A DNA stretch of 64,000 nucleotides from positions 62,001 to 126,000 of the forward strand of contig CALUOO010000005.1 in NCBI GenBank assembly GCA_944322345.1, given 5' to 3'. The notes under the pieces were generated by a model. It was not told the origin of the DNA and did not search any database. It saw only the letters and a list, made by a program, of their open reading frames with translations. This DNA comes from an uncultured Bacteroides sp. GTDB lineage: Bacteria; Bacteroidota; Bacteroidia; Bacteroidales; Bacteroidaceae. Positions 18,547 to 26,207 of this stretch are shown here, in pieces; the first letter of the stretch is position 1; each line of letters begins with the position of its first letter. The position numbers and the translations under genes are program-made.

Positions 18547-21500
18547 ATGAAGGTTACATTTTTTATAGACAGGCCTGTTTTCTCGGCTGTCATCTCCATT
18601 CTTATTGTGCTTGTCGGTGTCATAGGTCTTACCATGCTTCCGATTGACCAATATCCACAGATCACTCCTCCGGTAGTAAAAATCAGTGCCTCCTATCCGG
18701 GAGCAAGTGCCCTGACTGTGTCGCAGGCTGTGGCTACTCCTATTGAACAGGAAATTAACGGAACTCCCGGTATGCTTTACATGGAGTCGAATAGTTCCAA
18801 TTCCGGAGGATTTTCTGCTACGGTTACTTTTGATATTTCTGCCGATCCTGATTTGGCTGCTGTGGAAATACAGAATCGTGTCAAGTTGGCGGAATCCCGC
18901 CTTCCGGCTGAAGTCATTCAAAATGGTATTTCGGTAGAAAAACAGGCTCCAAGCCAGTTGATGACACTCTGCCTTACTTCGACCGACCCTAAGTTTGATG
19001 AAATATATCTGAGTAATTTTGCTACAATCAATGTGCTCGATGTTATCCGTCGTGTTCCGGGTGTAGGACGTGTTTCCAATATCGGTAGCCGCTATTATGC
19101 CATGCAGATTTGGGTACAACCGGATAAACTGGCTAGTTTCGGATTGACGATTAAAGATTTACAAGATGCACTGAACGACCAGAACCGTGAATCGGCAGCC
19201 GGAGTATTGGGGCAACAGCCGGTGACAGGTTTGGATATCACTATTCCGATTACTACACAGGGGCGTCTTTCTACGGTCAGTCAGTTCGAAGACATTGTGG
19301 TGCGTGCCAATACTGATGGATCTATTATCCGTTTGAAAGATGTAGCCCGTGTTTCTCTGGAGGCATCTTCTTATAATACCGAAAGTGGTATGAATGGAGA
19401 GAACGCAGCTGTACTTGGCATTTACATGTTGCCCGGGGCAAATGCAATGGAAGTGGCAAAGAATGTGAAGGTTGCTATGGACGAAATCAGCAAGAACTTT
19501 CCGGAAGGATTGAGCTATGAGATTCCGTTTGACATGACAACCTATATTTCTGAGTCAATTCACGAAGTGTATAAGACACTTTTCGAGGCATTGATATTGG
19601 TGGTACTGGTGGTGTTCCTTTCTTTGCAGAGCTGGCGTGCTACACTGATTCCAATTGTGGCAGTTCCTATTTCTCTGATTGGGACATTTGGGTTCATGCT
19701 GATTTTCGGCTTCTCGTTGAACACGCTGACGCTGCTCGGTCTGGTACTTGCCATTGGTATTGTGGTGGACGATGCCATTGTTGTGGTAGAGGGAGTGGAG
19801 CATATTATGGAGACAGAACACCTGAGTCCTTATGAGGCTACTAAGAAAGCAATGGAAGGACTGGCAAGTGCACTGATAGCAACCTCGTTGGTCTTGGCCG
19901 CAGTATTTGTTCCGGTAAGCTTCTTGAGTGGAATTACCGGACAGCTCTACCGTCAGTTTACAGTGACGATTGTGGTTTCTGTGCTTATTTCCACAGTGGT
20001 AGCCTTGACGCTGAGTCCTGTCATGTGTTCGCTGATTCTGAAGCCCGACAGTGGAAAACGGAAAAACATTATTTTCCGCAAAATCAATGAATGGCTGGGC
20101 ATTGGAAGCAATAAGTATGTATCGGCAGTGACTCGTGTCATCAAGCATCCCCGCCGGGTATTAAGTGCTTTCGGCATGGTGTTGATTGCCATTATGCTGA
20201 TTCATCGTCTGATTCCTACAAGTTTCCTTCCGGTAGAAGATCAGGGATATTTCAAGATAGAGTTGGAACTTCCCGAAGGTGCCACGTTGGAACGTACCCG
20301 CGAAGTGACCGACCGTGCTATCGCTTATCTGGAGAAGAATCCGTATATAGAGTATATTCAGAATGTTACGGGTAGTAGTCCGCGTGTAGGTACCAATCAG
20401 GCACGTTCGGAACTGACCGTAATCCTGAAGCCGTGGGAGGAGAGAAAGAATACTACCATCGAAAAGATTATGGATGAGGTTGAAAAACATCTGAAAGAGT
20501 ATCCCGAGTCGAAGGTATATCTGTCTACTCCTCCGGTTATTCCGGGATTGGGAAGCTCCGGTGGTTTCGAAATGCAGTTGGAAGCCCGGGGAGAGGCTAC
20601 TTTCGAGAATTTAGTGGCTGCGGCAGATACACTGATGTATTATGCCTCTAAAAATAAAGCGTTATCCGGATTGTCTTCCTCTTTGCAGGCAGAAATTCCT
20701 CAGCTTTATTTTGATGTCAACCGCGACCGTGTAAAGATGTCCGGAGTCATGCTGTCGGATGTATTTTCTACAATGAAAGCGTATACCGGTTCGGTATATG
20801 TAAACGACTTTAACATGTTCAACCGCATTTATAAAGTTTACATTCAGGCTGAGGCTCCCTATCGCGAACATAAGGACAATATTAATCTGTTTTTTGTCCG
20901 TGCATCCAATGGAGCAATGGTTCCCCTCACTTCGTTGGGAACAGCTTCATACACTACCGGACCGGGTAGTATCAAGCGCTTTAACATGTTTACTACAGCT
21001 GTGATTCGTGGAGATGCGGCACAGGGGTACAGTTCCGGTCAGGCTATGGAAGTGATGGAACAGATTGCACGTGAGCATCTTCCTGATAATATAGGTATAG
21101 AGTGGAGCGGACTTTCCTATCAGGAGAAGAAAGCCGGCGGACAAACCGGCATTGTACTGGCGCTGGTGTTCCTGTTTGTTTTCTTTTTCTTGGCTGCACA
21201 GTATGAAAGCTGGACGGTGCCTATAGCTGTTCTTCTCTCTTTGCCTGTGGCTGCATTGGGAGCATATCTGGGAGTGGGCATCTGTGGACTGGAGAATGAT
21301 GTATATTTCCAGATTGGTCTGGTGATGTTGGTTGGACTTGCAGCGAAGAATGCCATTCTGATTGTAGAGTTTGCCAAGGTTCAGGTAGATAGGGGAGAAG
21401 ATCTGATACAGTCGGCTATTTATGCAGCCCGTCTGCGTTTCCGTCCTATTCTGATGACCTCATTGGCATTTGTCTTGGGTATGCTTCCTATGGTGCTTGC

Positions 21501-21651
21501 CAGCGGACCGGGGTCTGCAAGCCGTCAGGCAATTGGTACAGGCGTATTCTTTGGAATGATTTTTGCCATCATATTTGGTATTGTTCTTGTTCCGTTCTTT
21601 TTTGTGATGGTATATAAAACAAAGTCGAAAATCTTAAAGCATAAGAACTGA
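18547..21651 (+). CDS. RND multidrug efflux pump, inner-membrane subunit (HAE1 type)
   Basis: 1034 residues, full length for AcrB/MexB proteins. It starts with FFIDRPVFSAVISILIV (first membrane helix), has the large periplasmic loops with YPQITPPVVKISASYPGA, and membrane helices in two blocks (about 335-550 and 860-1025). The proton-relay Asp pair lies in GIVVDDAIVVVEGVEH. It is a proton-driven pump for hydrophobic or amphiphilic compounds. The sequence is less AT-rich than its neighbours to the right, in keeping with a core gene. The stop overlaps the start of the TolC-like gene by one base. Confidence 0.96.
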   Translation: MKVTFFIDRPVFSAVISILIVLVGVIGLTMLPIDQYPQITPPVVKISASYPGASALTVSQAVATPIEQEINGTPGMLYMESNSSNSGGFSATVTFDISADPDLAAVEIQNRVKLAESRLPAEVIQNGISVEKQAPSQLMTLCLTSTDPKFDEIYLSNFATINVLDVIRRVPGVGRVSNIGSRYYAMQIWVQPDKLASFGLTIKDLQDALNDQNRESAAGVLGQQPVTGLDITIPITTQGRLSTVSQFEDIVVRANTDGSIIRLKDVARVSLEASSYNTESGMNGENAAVLGIYMLPGANAMEVAKNVKVAMDEISKNFPEGLSYEIPFDMTTYISESIHEVYKTLFEALILVVLVVFLSLQSWRATLIPIVAVPISLIGTFGFMLIFGFSLNTLTLLGLVLAIGIVVDDAIVVVEGVEHIMETEHLSPYEATKKAMEGLASALIATSLVLAAVFVPVSFLSGITGQLYRQFTVTIVVSVLISTVVALTLSPVMCSLILKPDSGKRKNIIFRKINEWLGIGSNKYVSAVTRVIKHPRRVLSAFGMVLIAIMLIHRLIPTSFLPVEDQGYFKIELELPEGATLERTREVTDRAIAYLEKNPYIEYIQNVTGSSPRVGTNQARSELTVILKPWEERKNTTIEKIMDEVEKHLKEYPESKVYLSTPPVIPGLGSSGGFEMQLEARGEATFENLVAAADTLMYYASKNKALSGLSSSLQAEIPQLYFDVNRDRVKMSGVMLSDVFSTMKAYTGSVYVNDFNMFNRIYKVYIQAEAPYREHKDNINLFFVRASNGAMVPLTSLGTASYTTGPGSIKRFNMFTTAVIRGDAAQGYSSGQAMEVMEQIAREHLPDNIGIEWSGLSYQEKKAGGQTGIVLALVFLFVFFFLAAQYESWTVPIAVLLSLPVAALGAYLGVGICGLENDVYFQIGLVMLVGLAAKNAILIVEFAKVQVDRGEDLIQSAIYAARLRFRPILMTSLAFVLGMLPMVLASGPGSASRQAIGTGVFFGMIFAIIFGIVLVPFFFVMVYKTKSKILKHKN

Positions 21652-23024
21652 TGAAACAGAAAAGTATATATATAAGTATTTGTCTGCTTATGGGAGTATT
21701 GGCTTCTTGTAAGATAGGAAAGGAGTATGTACGTCCCGAACTCTCTCTGCCCGATAGCTTGGCACAGCAACAAGATTCGGTGAGCTTTGGAGAGCAGAAC
21801 TGGCGGGAAATTTACATGGACAGTACACTGTGTGCACTGATCGACCGTGCTCTGTTGTATAATAAAGATATGCTGATAGCAGCTTCGCGAATCAAAGAGA
21901 TGGCTGCACAGAAACGAATCTCTACAGCGGCCTTGCTGCCTGAACTGAAGGCTGGGGTGACCGGTGAACGTGAATCGACAGACTATGCAAATGCAAAGTT
22001 CAAACAGGATGATGAGTTTGGAGCGAAGGCTCTTTTCTCGTGGGAAGTAGACTTGTGGGGAAAACTTCGTTGGGAGCGTTCGGCTGCACTTGCCGAGTAT
22101 CTGCAGTCTGTTGAGGCAAAGCGTGCTTTGCAAATGACCATTGTGGCCGAAGTGGCTCAGGCATATTATGAGCTGGTGGCACTCGATACAGAGCTCGACA
22201 TTGTTAAGCAAACACTGAAAGCACGCGAAGAGGGATTGCGGTTGGTGCGTCTCCGCTACGAAGGAGGATTGACATCCGAAGTCCCTTTCAGTCAGGCACA
22301 GGTAGAGCTGGCACGTATTGCAGCATTGGTGCCCGATTTGGAGCGTAAAATCGCACTGAAAGAAAACGATATTGCTTTTCTTGCCGGGGAATTCCCGAAA
22401 CGAATTTCCCGTTCGGGACTTCTTCAGGACTTCAATTTCCCCAAGAATCTTCCTGTGGGAATGCCTTCCACACTGCTGGAACGTCGTCCGGACATCCGTC
22501 AGGCAGAACAAAAACTGATTGCTGCCCATGCTAAGGCTAAAGTGGCATATACAAGTATGTTCCCCCGTCTGTCGCTTACGGGTAGTTTGGGAGCCGAGAG
22601 TGATGTACTTTCCAATCTGTTCAAGTCTCCTTACTCCATTATGGATGCCGCTATCGTTTCCCCTCTGTTCGGCTGGGGAAAGAATCGGGCCGCGCTGAAG
22701 GCAAAGAAAGCCGCTTACGAGGCAGAGATTTACAGCTATGAGAAAACGGTACTGTCCGTATTCAAGGAAGCTCACAATGCCATTGTCAATTTCAATAAGA
22801 TGAAGGAAATCTACGACTACCAGTCTCGTTTCGAAAAAGCCGCCAAAAAGTACATGGACCTGACGCAGAAGCAATACATCCAAAAGGTGATTACCTATCT
22901 GGACGTGCTGGATGCACAGCGTGAGTATTTCGATGCCCAAATCAAACTGAGCAATACGGTTCGCGACGAGCTGATAGCTGTTGTGCAGCTCTACAAAGCT
23001 CTCGGTGGAGGCTGGGAGAATTAA
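21651..23024 (+). CDS. RND outer-membrane factor, TolC/NodT-type lipoprotein
   Basis: 457 residues. The signal ends at the lipobox LASC (Cys20), so the protein is lipid-anchored like OprM. Two repeats of the outer-membrane-efflux domain follow, with long alpha helices; PSTLLERRPDIRQAEQ is the family hallmark between them. It forms the exit duct for the upstream pump. The start codon overlaps the pump's stop (TGATG), and a strong terminator follows at 23055, closing the operon. Confidence 0.96.
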   Translation: MKQKSIYISICLLMGVLASCKIGKEYVRPELSLPDSLAQQQDSVSFGEQNWREIYMDSTLCALIDRALLYNKDMLIAASRIKEMAAQKRISTAALLPELKAGVTGERESTDYANAKFKQDDEFGAKALFSWEVDLWGKLRWERSAALAEYLQSVEAKRALQMTIVAEVAQAYYELVALDTELDIVKQTLKAREEGLRLVRLRYEGGLTSEVPFSQAQVELARIAALVPDLERKIALKENDIAFLAGEFPKRISRSGLLQDFNFPKNLPVGMPSTLLERRPDIRQAEQKLIAAHAKAKVAYTSMFPRLSLTGSLGAESDVLSNLFKSPYSIMDAAIVSPLFGWGKNRAALKAKKAAYEAEIYSYEKTVLSVFKEAHNAIVNFNKMKEIYDYQSRFEKAAKKYMDLTQKQYIQKVITYLDVLDAQREYFDAQIKLSNTVRDELIAVVQLYKALGGGWEN

Positions 23025-23054
23025 AAAAAGAATTTGTTTCTTAAAACCCTTTAC

Positions 23055-23092
23055 AGAGGTTGCCGGTAGAGATGTCGGCAACCTCTTTTTTT
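23055..23092 (+). terminator. Terminator of the RND operon
   Basis: AGAGGTTGCCG (23055-23065) and its exact complement (23076-23086) with a 10-base loop, followed by T residues. Confidence 0.93.
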
Positions 23093-23120
23093 CTGTAGAG
23101 TACTGCCTACATGCATTTTG

Positions 23121-23230
23121 TTGGGAAAGGTTACGGCTCGTATTGGGAAAGGTTAGCTGTCATGTCAGCAAAGGTTAGCCAACATGTTGGGAAAGGTTAG
23201 CCAACGCGAGCCGAAAGGTTACCCAATAAA
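23121..23230. repeat. Intergenic array A: five 22-base units
   Basis: The core AAAGGTTA begins at 23126, 23148, 23170, 23192 and 23214, an exact 22-base period. Units are of three types by their 5' arm: TTGGG, TCAGC and AGCCG. The arms can pair within or between units (TTGG with CCAA, CAGC with GCTG, AGCCG with CGGCT); one junction is the perfect palindrome CCAACATGTTGG. A sister array is at 34607. The rest of the gap up to 23364 shows nothing I can name. Confidence 0.9.
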
Positions 23231-23363
23231 TGGAGTAAATACGGTAGATTTCCGCTGTTTTCATTATTTTCTTTGTGTCATCAGAATACCGGTAAAGATA
23301 GCTTACATAATTCTCTTTCTTCTTTCGTTTTACACTTCTCTTGTTTTCCCTAGCATGAAATCT

Positions 23364-23441
23364 GTAAAATCACCGTTGGGCAACGGCAAATTCGCGCTTG
23401 CCCGGCGGTGAATTTACGCTTGCCCAACGGTGATTTTACGA
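23364..23441. repeat. Intergenic array C: 20-base perfect inverted repeat with 22-base units
   Basis: The 20 bases at 23364-23383 are the exact reverse complement of 23420-23439. Inside, the unit at 23398-23419 is a near-copy of the unit at 23420-23441, again 22 bases apart (both start TTGCCC and contain CGGTGA followed by TTTACG). The sequence differs from array A. From 23442 to 23661 nothing recognisable is seen. Confidence 0.85.
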
Positions 23442-23661
23442 ATGGACAGTGGCGTTTTAGGACTTTTTTCGCCCTGTTCTTTTCTGATAGTAAAAATCCT
23501 TACGTATTCCGATGCTATTTTGTGCTGTTTTATTAGTAACTAAATGTCAGATGTGCTATTGCAGTTCTTATGCTCTGTTTATAAAGATTTTCTTCCCATC
23601 ACTTACCAGTCTTTGTTTTGCATATTTTAACTAAAACTCCCCGATATGAACCATTATGAAC

Positions 23662-23692
23662 TTGATTTGAGTAATGAGAGGGGATAATTTTG
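23662..23692 (+). promoter_or_regulatory. Promoter of the accessory cassette
   Basis: TTG (23662-23664), 20 bases, then TAATTTTG (23685-23692). The leader to the ATG at 23755 is about 55 bases. Confidence 0.65.
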
Positions 23693-23754
23693 CAACGGAA
23701 GTACCTCTTATGCTTCTCATTATTGTTATTCTTAATATATGTACAATGTGAATT

Positions 23755-24651
23755 ATGGATTATAAATTGGAATATATGGAACGTCTGTTTGCTAAAATAA
23801 GCAAGAAAAAGACGGAATCTTATGTCATAAGTAGGATATGGCATCAGTTGAATGATGACCGGGTAAAGTTTGTAGTTCAACAATATATCAGAAGAACACA
23901 AGATAAGTATGCACTTGCCGACTTGTATTTGCCACAACTCAATATCTTCATTGAGATTAATGAGCCTTTTCATAAGAATAATGCGGAAGTTGATAAGATT
24001 CGTAATGAGGAAATAATCAATGTAACCAAAGCGCATTTATTAGTTGTTGATTGTGGATATAAAGACAAAAACGATAAAATACATTGGAATAGTTTAGAAG
24101 AAATTCATCGTCAAGTTTCCATTATTGTGTGGGCAATCAAACTGAGTATTCAAGAGCTTGGTGATAATTTCGTCCCATGGAACGATACCGAAACTTTATC
24201 AGTAGAATATCATAAGAATAAGGGAATTCTGAAAGTTGAAGACAATGAATGTTTAAGGACTATCGAAGAAATTGCAGAAGTATTTGAAACGAAGGTTAAG
24301 CACCGTGGCTTTTTACGTGCATCGGGTGTAGCTGTTCCAAATAAACTTAACGAAGTAGTTTGGTGGCCCAATACTGAACATCATCTTTGGCATAATGAAC
24401 TCTCGGAAGATGGAATGTTTATTTATGAATATCCAAAAGCAGAAGATAAACGCGCAGTGCATCTAAAACAATGGCTCTCAGCGCCTGAAGAGACTAGAGT
24501 TACCTTTTTACGATATAAAGATGATTTGGGCTTTTGTTTCTATCGCTTTGTGGGGGTATTCAAACTGAACAGGGAAAAATCAATAAACGAAAATAAATGT
24601 GTCTGGGAACGCATTTCGGATACTTATCAACTTAATACACTTCATGAGTAA
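23755..24651 (+). CDS. Putative PD-(D/E)XK (Vsr/DUF559-like) nuclease, unknown function
   Basis: 298 residues, not recognised as a named family. The N-terminal half has the order typical of Vsr/DUF559-type nucleases: VVQQYIRR, then ADLYLPQLNIFIEINE (an Asp followed by E-I-N in the place of E-x-D/K), FH, then DKIRNEE and a strand AHLLVVDC. The C-terminal half (about 190-290) is separate, with EVVWWPNTEHHLWHNEL and RVTFLRYKDDLGFCFYRFVGVF, possibly a ligand- or base-binding module of SRA/EVE type. The length and layout recall modification-dependent endonucleases such as AbaSI, but this is inference. It is the first gene of a five-gene cassette; the next gene overlaps it by 8 bases. Confidence 0.75.
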   Translation: MDYKLEYMERLFAKISKKKTESYVISRIWHQLNDDRVKFVVQQYIRRTQDKYALADLYLPQLNIFIEINEPFHKNNAEVDKIRNEEIINVTKAHLLVVDCGYKDKNDKIHWNSLEEIHRQVSIIVWAIKLSIQELGDNFVPWNDTETLSVEYHKNKGILKVEDNECLRTIEEIAEVFETKVKHRGFLRASGVAVPNKLNEVVWWPNTEHHLWHNELSEDGMFIYEYPKAEDKRAVHLKQWLSAPEETRVTFLRYKDDLGFCFYRFVGVFKLNREKSINENKCVWERISDTYQLNTLHE

Positions 24652-24886
24652 AGAATATTATAAGAAACGAATTATAGACCTTAGGACTTTAATTACAAAA
24701 GAGAGGGAAGTCAAGAAAAAGGATAATGCTTATTATGCAAACTTGATAAAAAAAGCGTCCACTCCATCAAGTAAGGCTAACTATCGTAAATTAAAGATTG
24801 ATAAAGCAGCTTCCCATGATAGACGTATAGAAAGCCTTAAGAGATACATTGAAGATGCAAAATCCTCTTTAAAAAGAATTAAATGA
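24644..24886 (+). CDS. Small charged helical protein, unknown
   Basis: 80 residues starting MSKEYYKKRIIDLRTLITKE; the start lies inside the previous gene (8-base overlap), suggesting coupling. The composition is dominated by Lys, Arg, Ser, Ala and Glu with a heptad-like pattern, so a helical or coiled-coil protein is likely; no membrane helix or catalytic motif is seen. A longer GTG-start reading (24599) exists but overlaps the nuclease gene more deeply. It could bind nucleic acid or bridge partners in the cassette. I do not know the family's function. Confidence 0.7.
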   Translation: MSKEYYKKRIIDLRTLITKEREVKKKDNAYYANLIKKASTPSSKANYRKLKIDKAASHDRRIESLKRYIEDAKSSLKRIK

Positions 24887-24908
24887 ACAATCTAAAACAT
24901 AAAAATAA

Positions 24909-25769
24909 ATGGGAATAATAAACAAATTAATCAATAATCTTAAAGATAATTTTACGATGGCTGAGTTTAGTATCAATGGTCGTATGACGGTCAAGAGTTT
25001 GAGAAAACAGTTTAAAGACTCTTTTGGTGCAAGTTTGCGTGTATACAAAGGGGCTAAATTTGCTCCAGAGGATGCAACCCTTGCATCTATTCGAAGTGGG
25101 GAAAATGTAAAGGGTGGAGAGCTTGTATGTAGGGGAAATCTTCAAGTCGGTAATTTTGAAGCTAAGATGAAAGAGATGTTTGGAATAACCGTGCAAGTAG
25201 CCAACTCTGATAATACAAAATTAGTAAGTGACAATATAACTCTTGCGGCTGCAGGACGTGAAGCTGTCGCAACTGACGATTGGAACAATGAACAACTGCA
25301 ATGCTACTTTTGGGATGCATTGCAAGATTTGCTCATTGCCAAAGGGTATGTTATTGAAAAGAAAGACTTTTCTAAGGACGTTGAAGACTATTATAAAAGT
25401 ACTCGATACAAACGCTACGGTGTGACATTCAATATCTACCGAACTAAAAAGAAAAAAGACGTTACCTTCACAATATATATGTTACAAACATATTGTTATG
25501 GCATAAAATATAGTGATGATGTTGTCAAAGACAAAGATTTGGAAGAAGCCATAGATGGAGTTGATCCGTATATCCATCTTGATAAGAATTGGGCGGGGTT
25601 TGGTACTTCGTCACCACGTTATGAATTGAATTTTAAAACAATGGATTCGGAGGGATTTGGCAAATTGAAAAATCCAACAGCAAGAGCCGGGTTTATGAAT
25701 GGTGTCGCTAATGAAATAGATGCCTTAATAAAGAAATTAGTGGAGGCATTCAAAAAGAAAGGTTTGTAA
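24909..25769 (+). CDS. Unknown cassette protein with N-terminal MAEFSINGRMTVK module
   Basis: 286 residues from the ATG at 24909; a second ATG at 24957 gives the start MAEFSINGRMTVKSLRKQF and may be the true one. The N-terminal part (about residues 17-115) looks like two small alternating strand-helix units (LRVYKGAKFAPEDATLASI; VQVANSDNTKLVSDNITLA) and I recall similar modules at the N-termini of other unknown Bacteroidetes proteins. The C-terminal part (about 120-286) is a separate alpha/beta region with many aromatic residues (YYKSTRYKRYGVTFNIYRTKK) and a lysine-rich end. No known catalytic motif is visible. Confidence 0.75.
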   Translation: MGIINKLINNLKDNFTMAEFSINGRMTVKSLRKQFKDSFGASLRVYKGAKFAPEDATLASIRSGENVKGGELVCRGNLQVGNFEAKMKEMFGITVQVANSDNTKLVSDNITLAAAGREAVATDDWNNEQLQCYFWDALQDLLIAKGYVIEKKDFSKDVEDYYKSTRYKRYGVTFNIYRTKKKKDVTFTIYMLQTYCYGIKYSDDVVKDKDLEEAIDGVDPYIHLDKNWAGFGTSSPRYELNFKTMDSEGFGKLKNPTARAGFMNGVANEIDALIKKLVEAFKKKGL

Positions 25770-25776
25770 TATACCT

Positions 25777-25896
25777 ATGGGAAATGAAAAATGGGGTTTA
25801 ATAGCTCTTATTCTGTATCTATGCAGAAATATCATTTATGTTCTGTTTTGGGGATTGGTCGCTGTTATATGTTATTTAATTTTACAGATATTATGA
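25777..25896 (+). CDS. 39-residue membrane peptide in the cassette
   Basis: The frame begins MGNEKWGLIALILYLCRNII and continues as a second hydrophobic stretch (VLFWGLVAVICYLILQIL), so nearly the whole peptide is membrane-like. Its stop overlaps the ATG of the 54-residue gene (ATGA), and it starts 7 bases after the 286-residue gene. Codon-by-codon continuity and coupling support it against a longer 88-residue reading in another frame from 25791. Function unknown. Confidence 0.6.
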   Translation: MGNEKWGLIALILYLCRNIIYVLFWGLVAVICYLILQIL

Positions 25897-26057
25897 AGAT
25901 ATCCGGATTAAGTTTTTCTCTTAAAAGAGCACTTGGTATAACTGCTGCCAAACAAAAGATTAGCAGAAAAACCGGTATACCGATGACTAAGCAAGGTTTG
26001 GAAAGGAAAGTTGGACGATTTGTTATTGATGCAATTTTCGGAACTAAAAAGAGATAG
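25893..26057 (+). CDS. 54-residue basic protein, last gene of the cassette
   Basis: The sequence MKISGLSFSLKRALGITAAK continues with QKISRKTGIPMTKQGLERKVGR and ends FGTKKR (shown in parts). It is strongly basic and lacks a membrane helix. I have a memory of similar short proteins in Bacteroidetes accessory loci but cannot assign a function. An in-frame ATG at 25791 would give 88 residues, but the ATG at 25893 coupled to the preceding stop is more economical. A terminator follows. Confidence 0.6.
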   Translation: MKISGLSFSLKRALGITAAKQKISRKTGIPMTKQGLERKVGRFVIDAIFGTKKR

Positions 26058-26074
26058 CATATAATAAGGAACTT

Positions 26075-26112
26075 GTAAAGAGGTTGTCTCGCAAGAGACG
26101 GCCTCTTTTACT
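26075..26112 (+). terminator. Terminator of the accessory cassette
   Basis: AAAGAGG-TTGTCTC and GAGACGG-CCTCTTT (from 26077 to about 26108) pair around a GCAA loop, followed by a T-rich stretch. Confidence 0.9.
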
Positions 26113-26207
26113 TTCTCTCCTTTTTCCTCTTTCATAATTCAGAAAAAAATACGAAATTTGCAACGCTTTTAAAAGAAACTTACTAACACCTTTAAATATT
26201 GAAGAAA

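Noticed and set aside
18532-19119. 195-codon minus-strand frame inside the RND pump gene
   Set aside because: Antisense shadow of a conserved pump gene with no promoter or family signature.
21525-23081. 518-codon minus-strand open frame across the TolC-like gene
   Set aside because: It is antisense to a well-supported outer-membrane factor; its composition (many Cys, His, Gln) and lack of motifs mark it as a shadow of the plus-strand codon pattern.
23184-23411. 75-codon frame across arrays A and C
   Set aside because: It reads through two repeat arrays and has no family signature; the repeats explain the open frame.
23121-23441. CRISPR array
   Set aside because: Units are 22 bases long in total with no unique spacers of constant length; no cas genes nearby.
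25791-25892. N-terminal extension of the last cassette protein (88 residues)
   Set aside because: Overlaps the more convincing 39-residue membrane frame; the ATG at 25893 is coupled to its stop.
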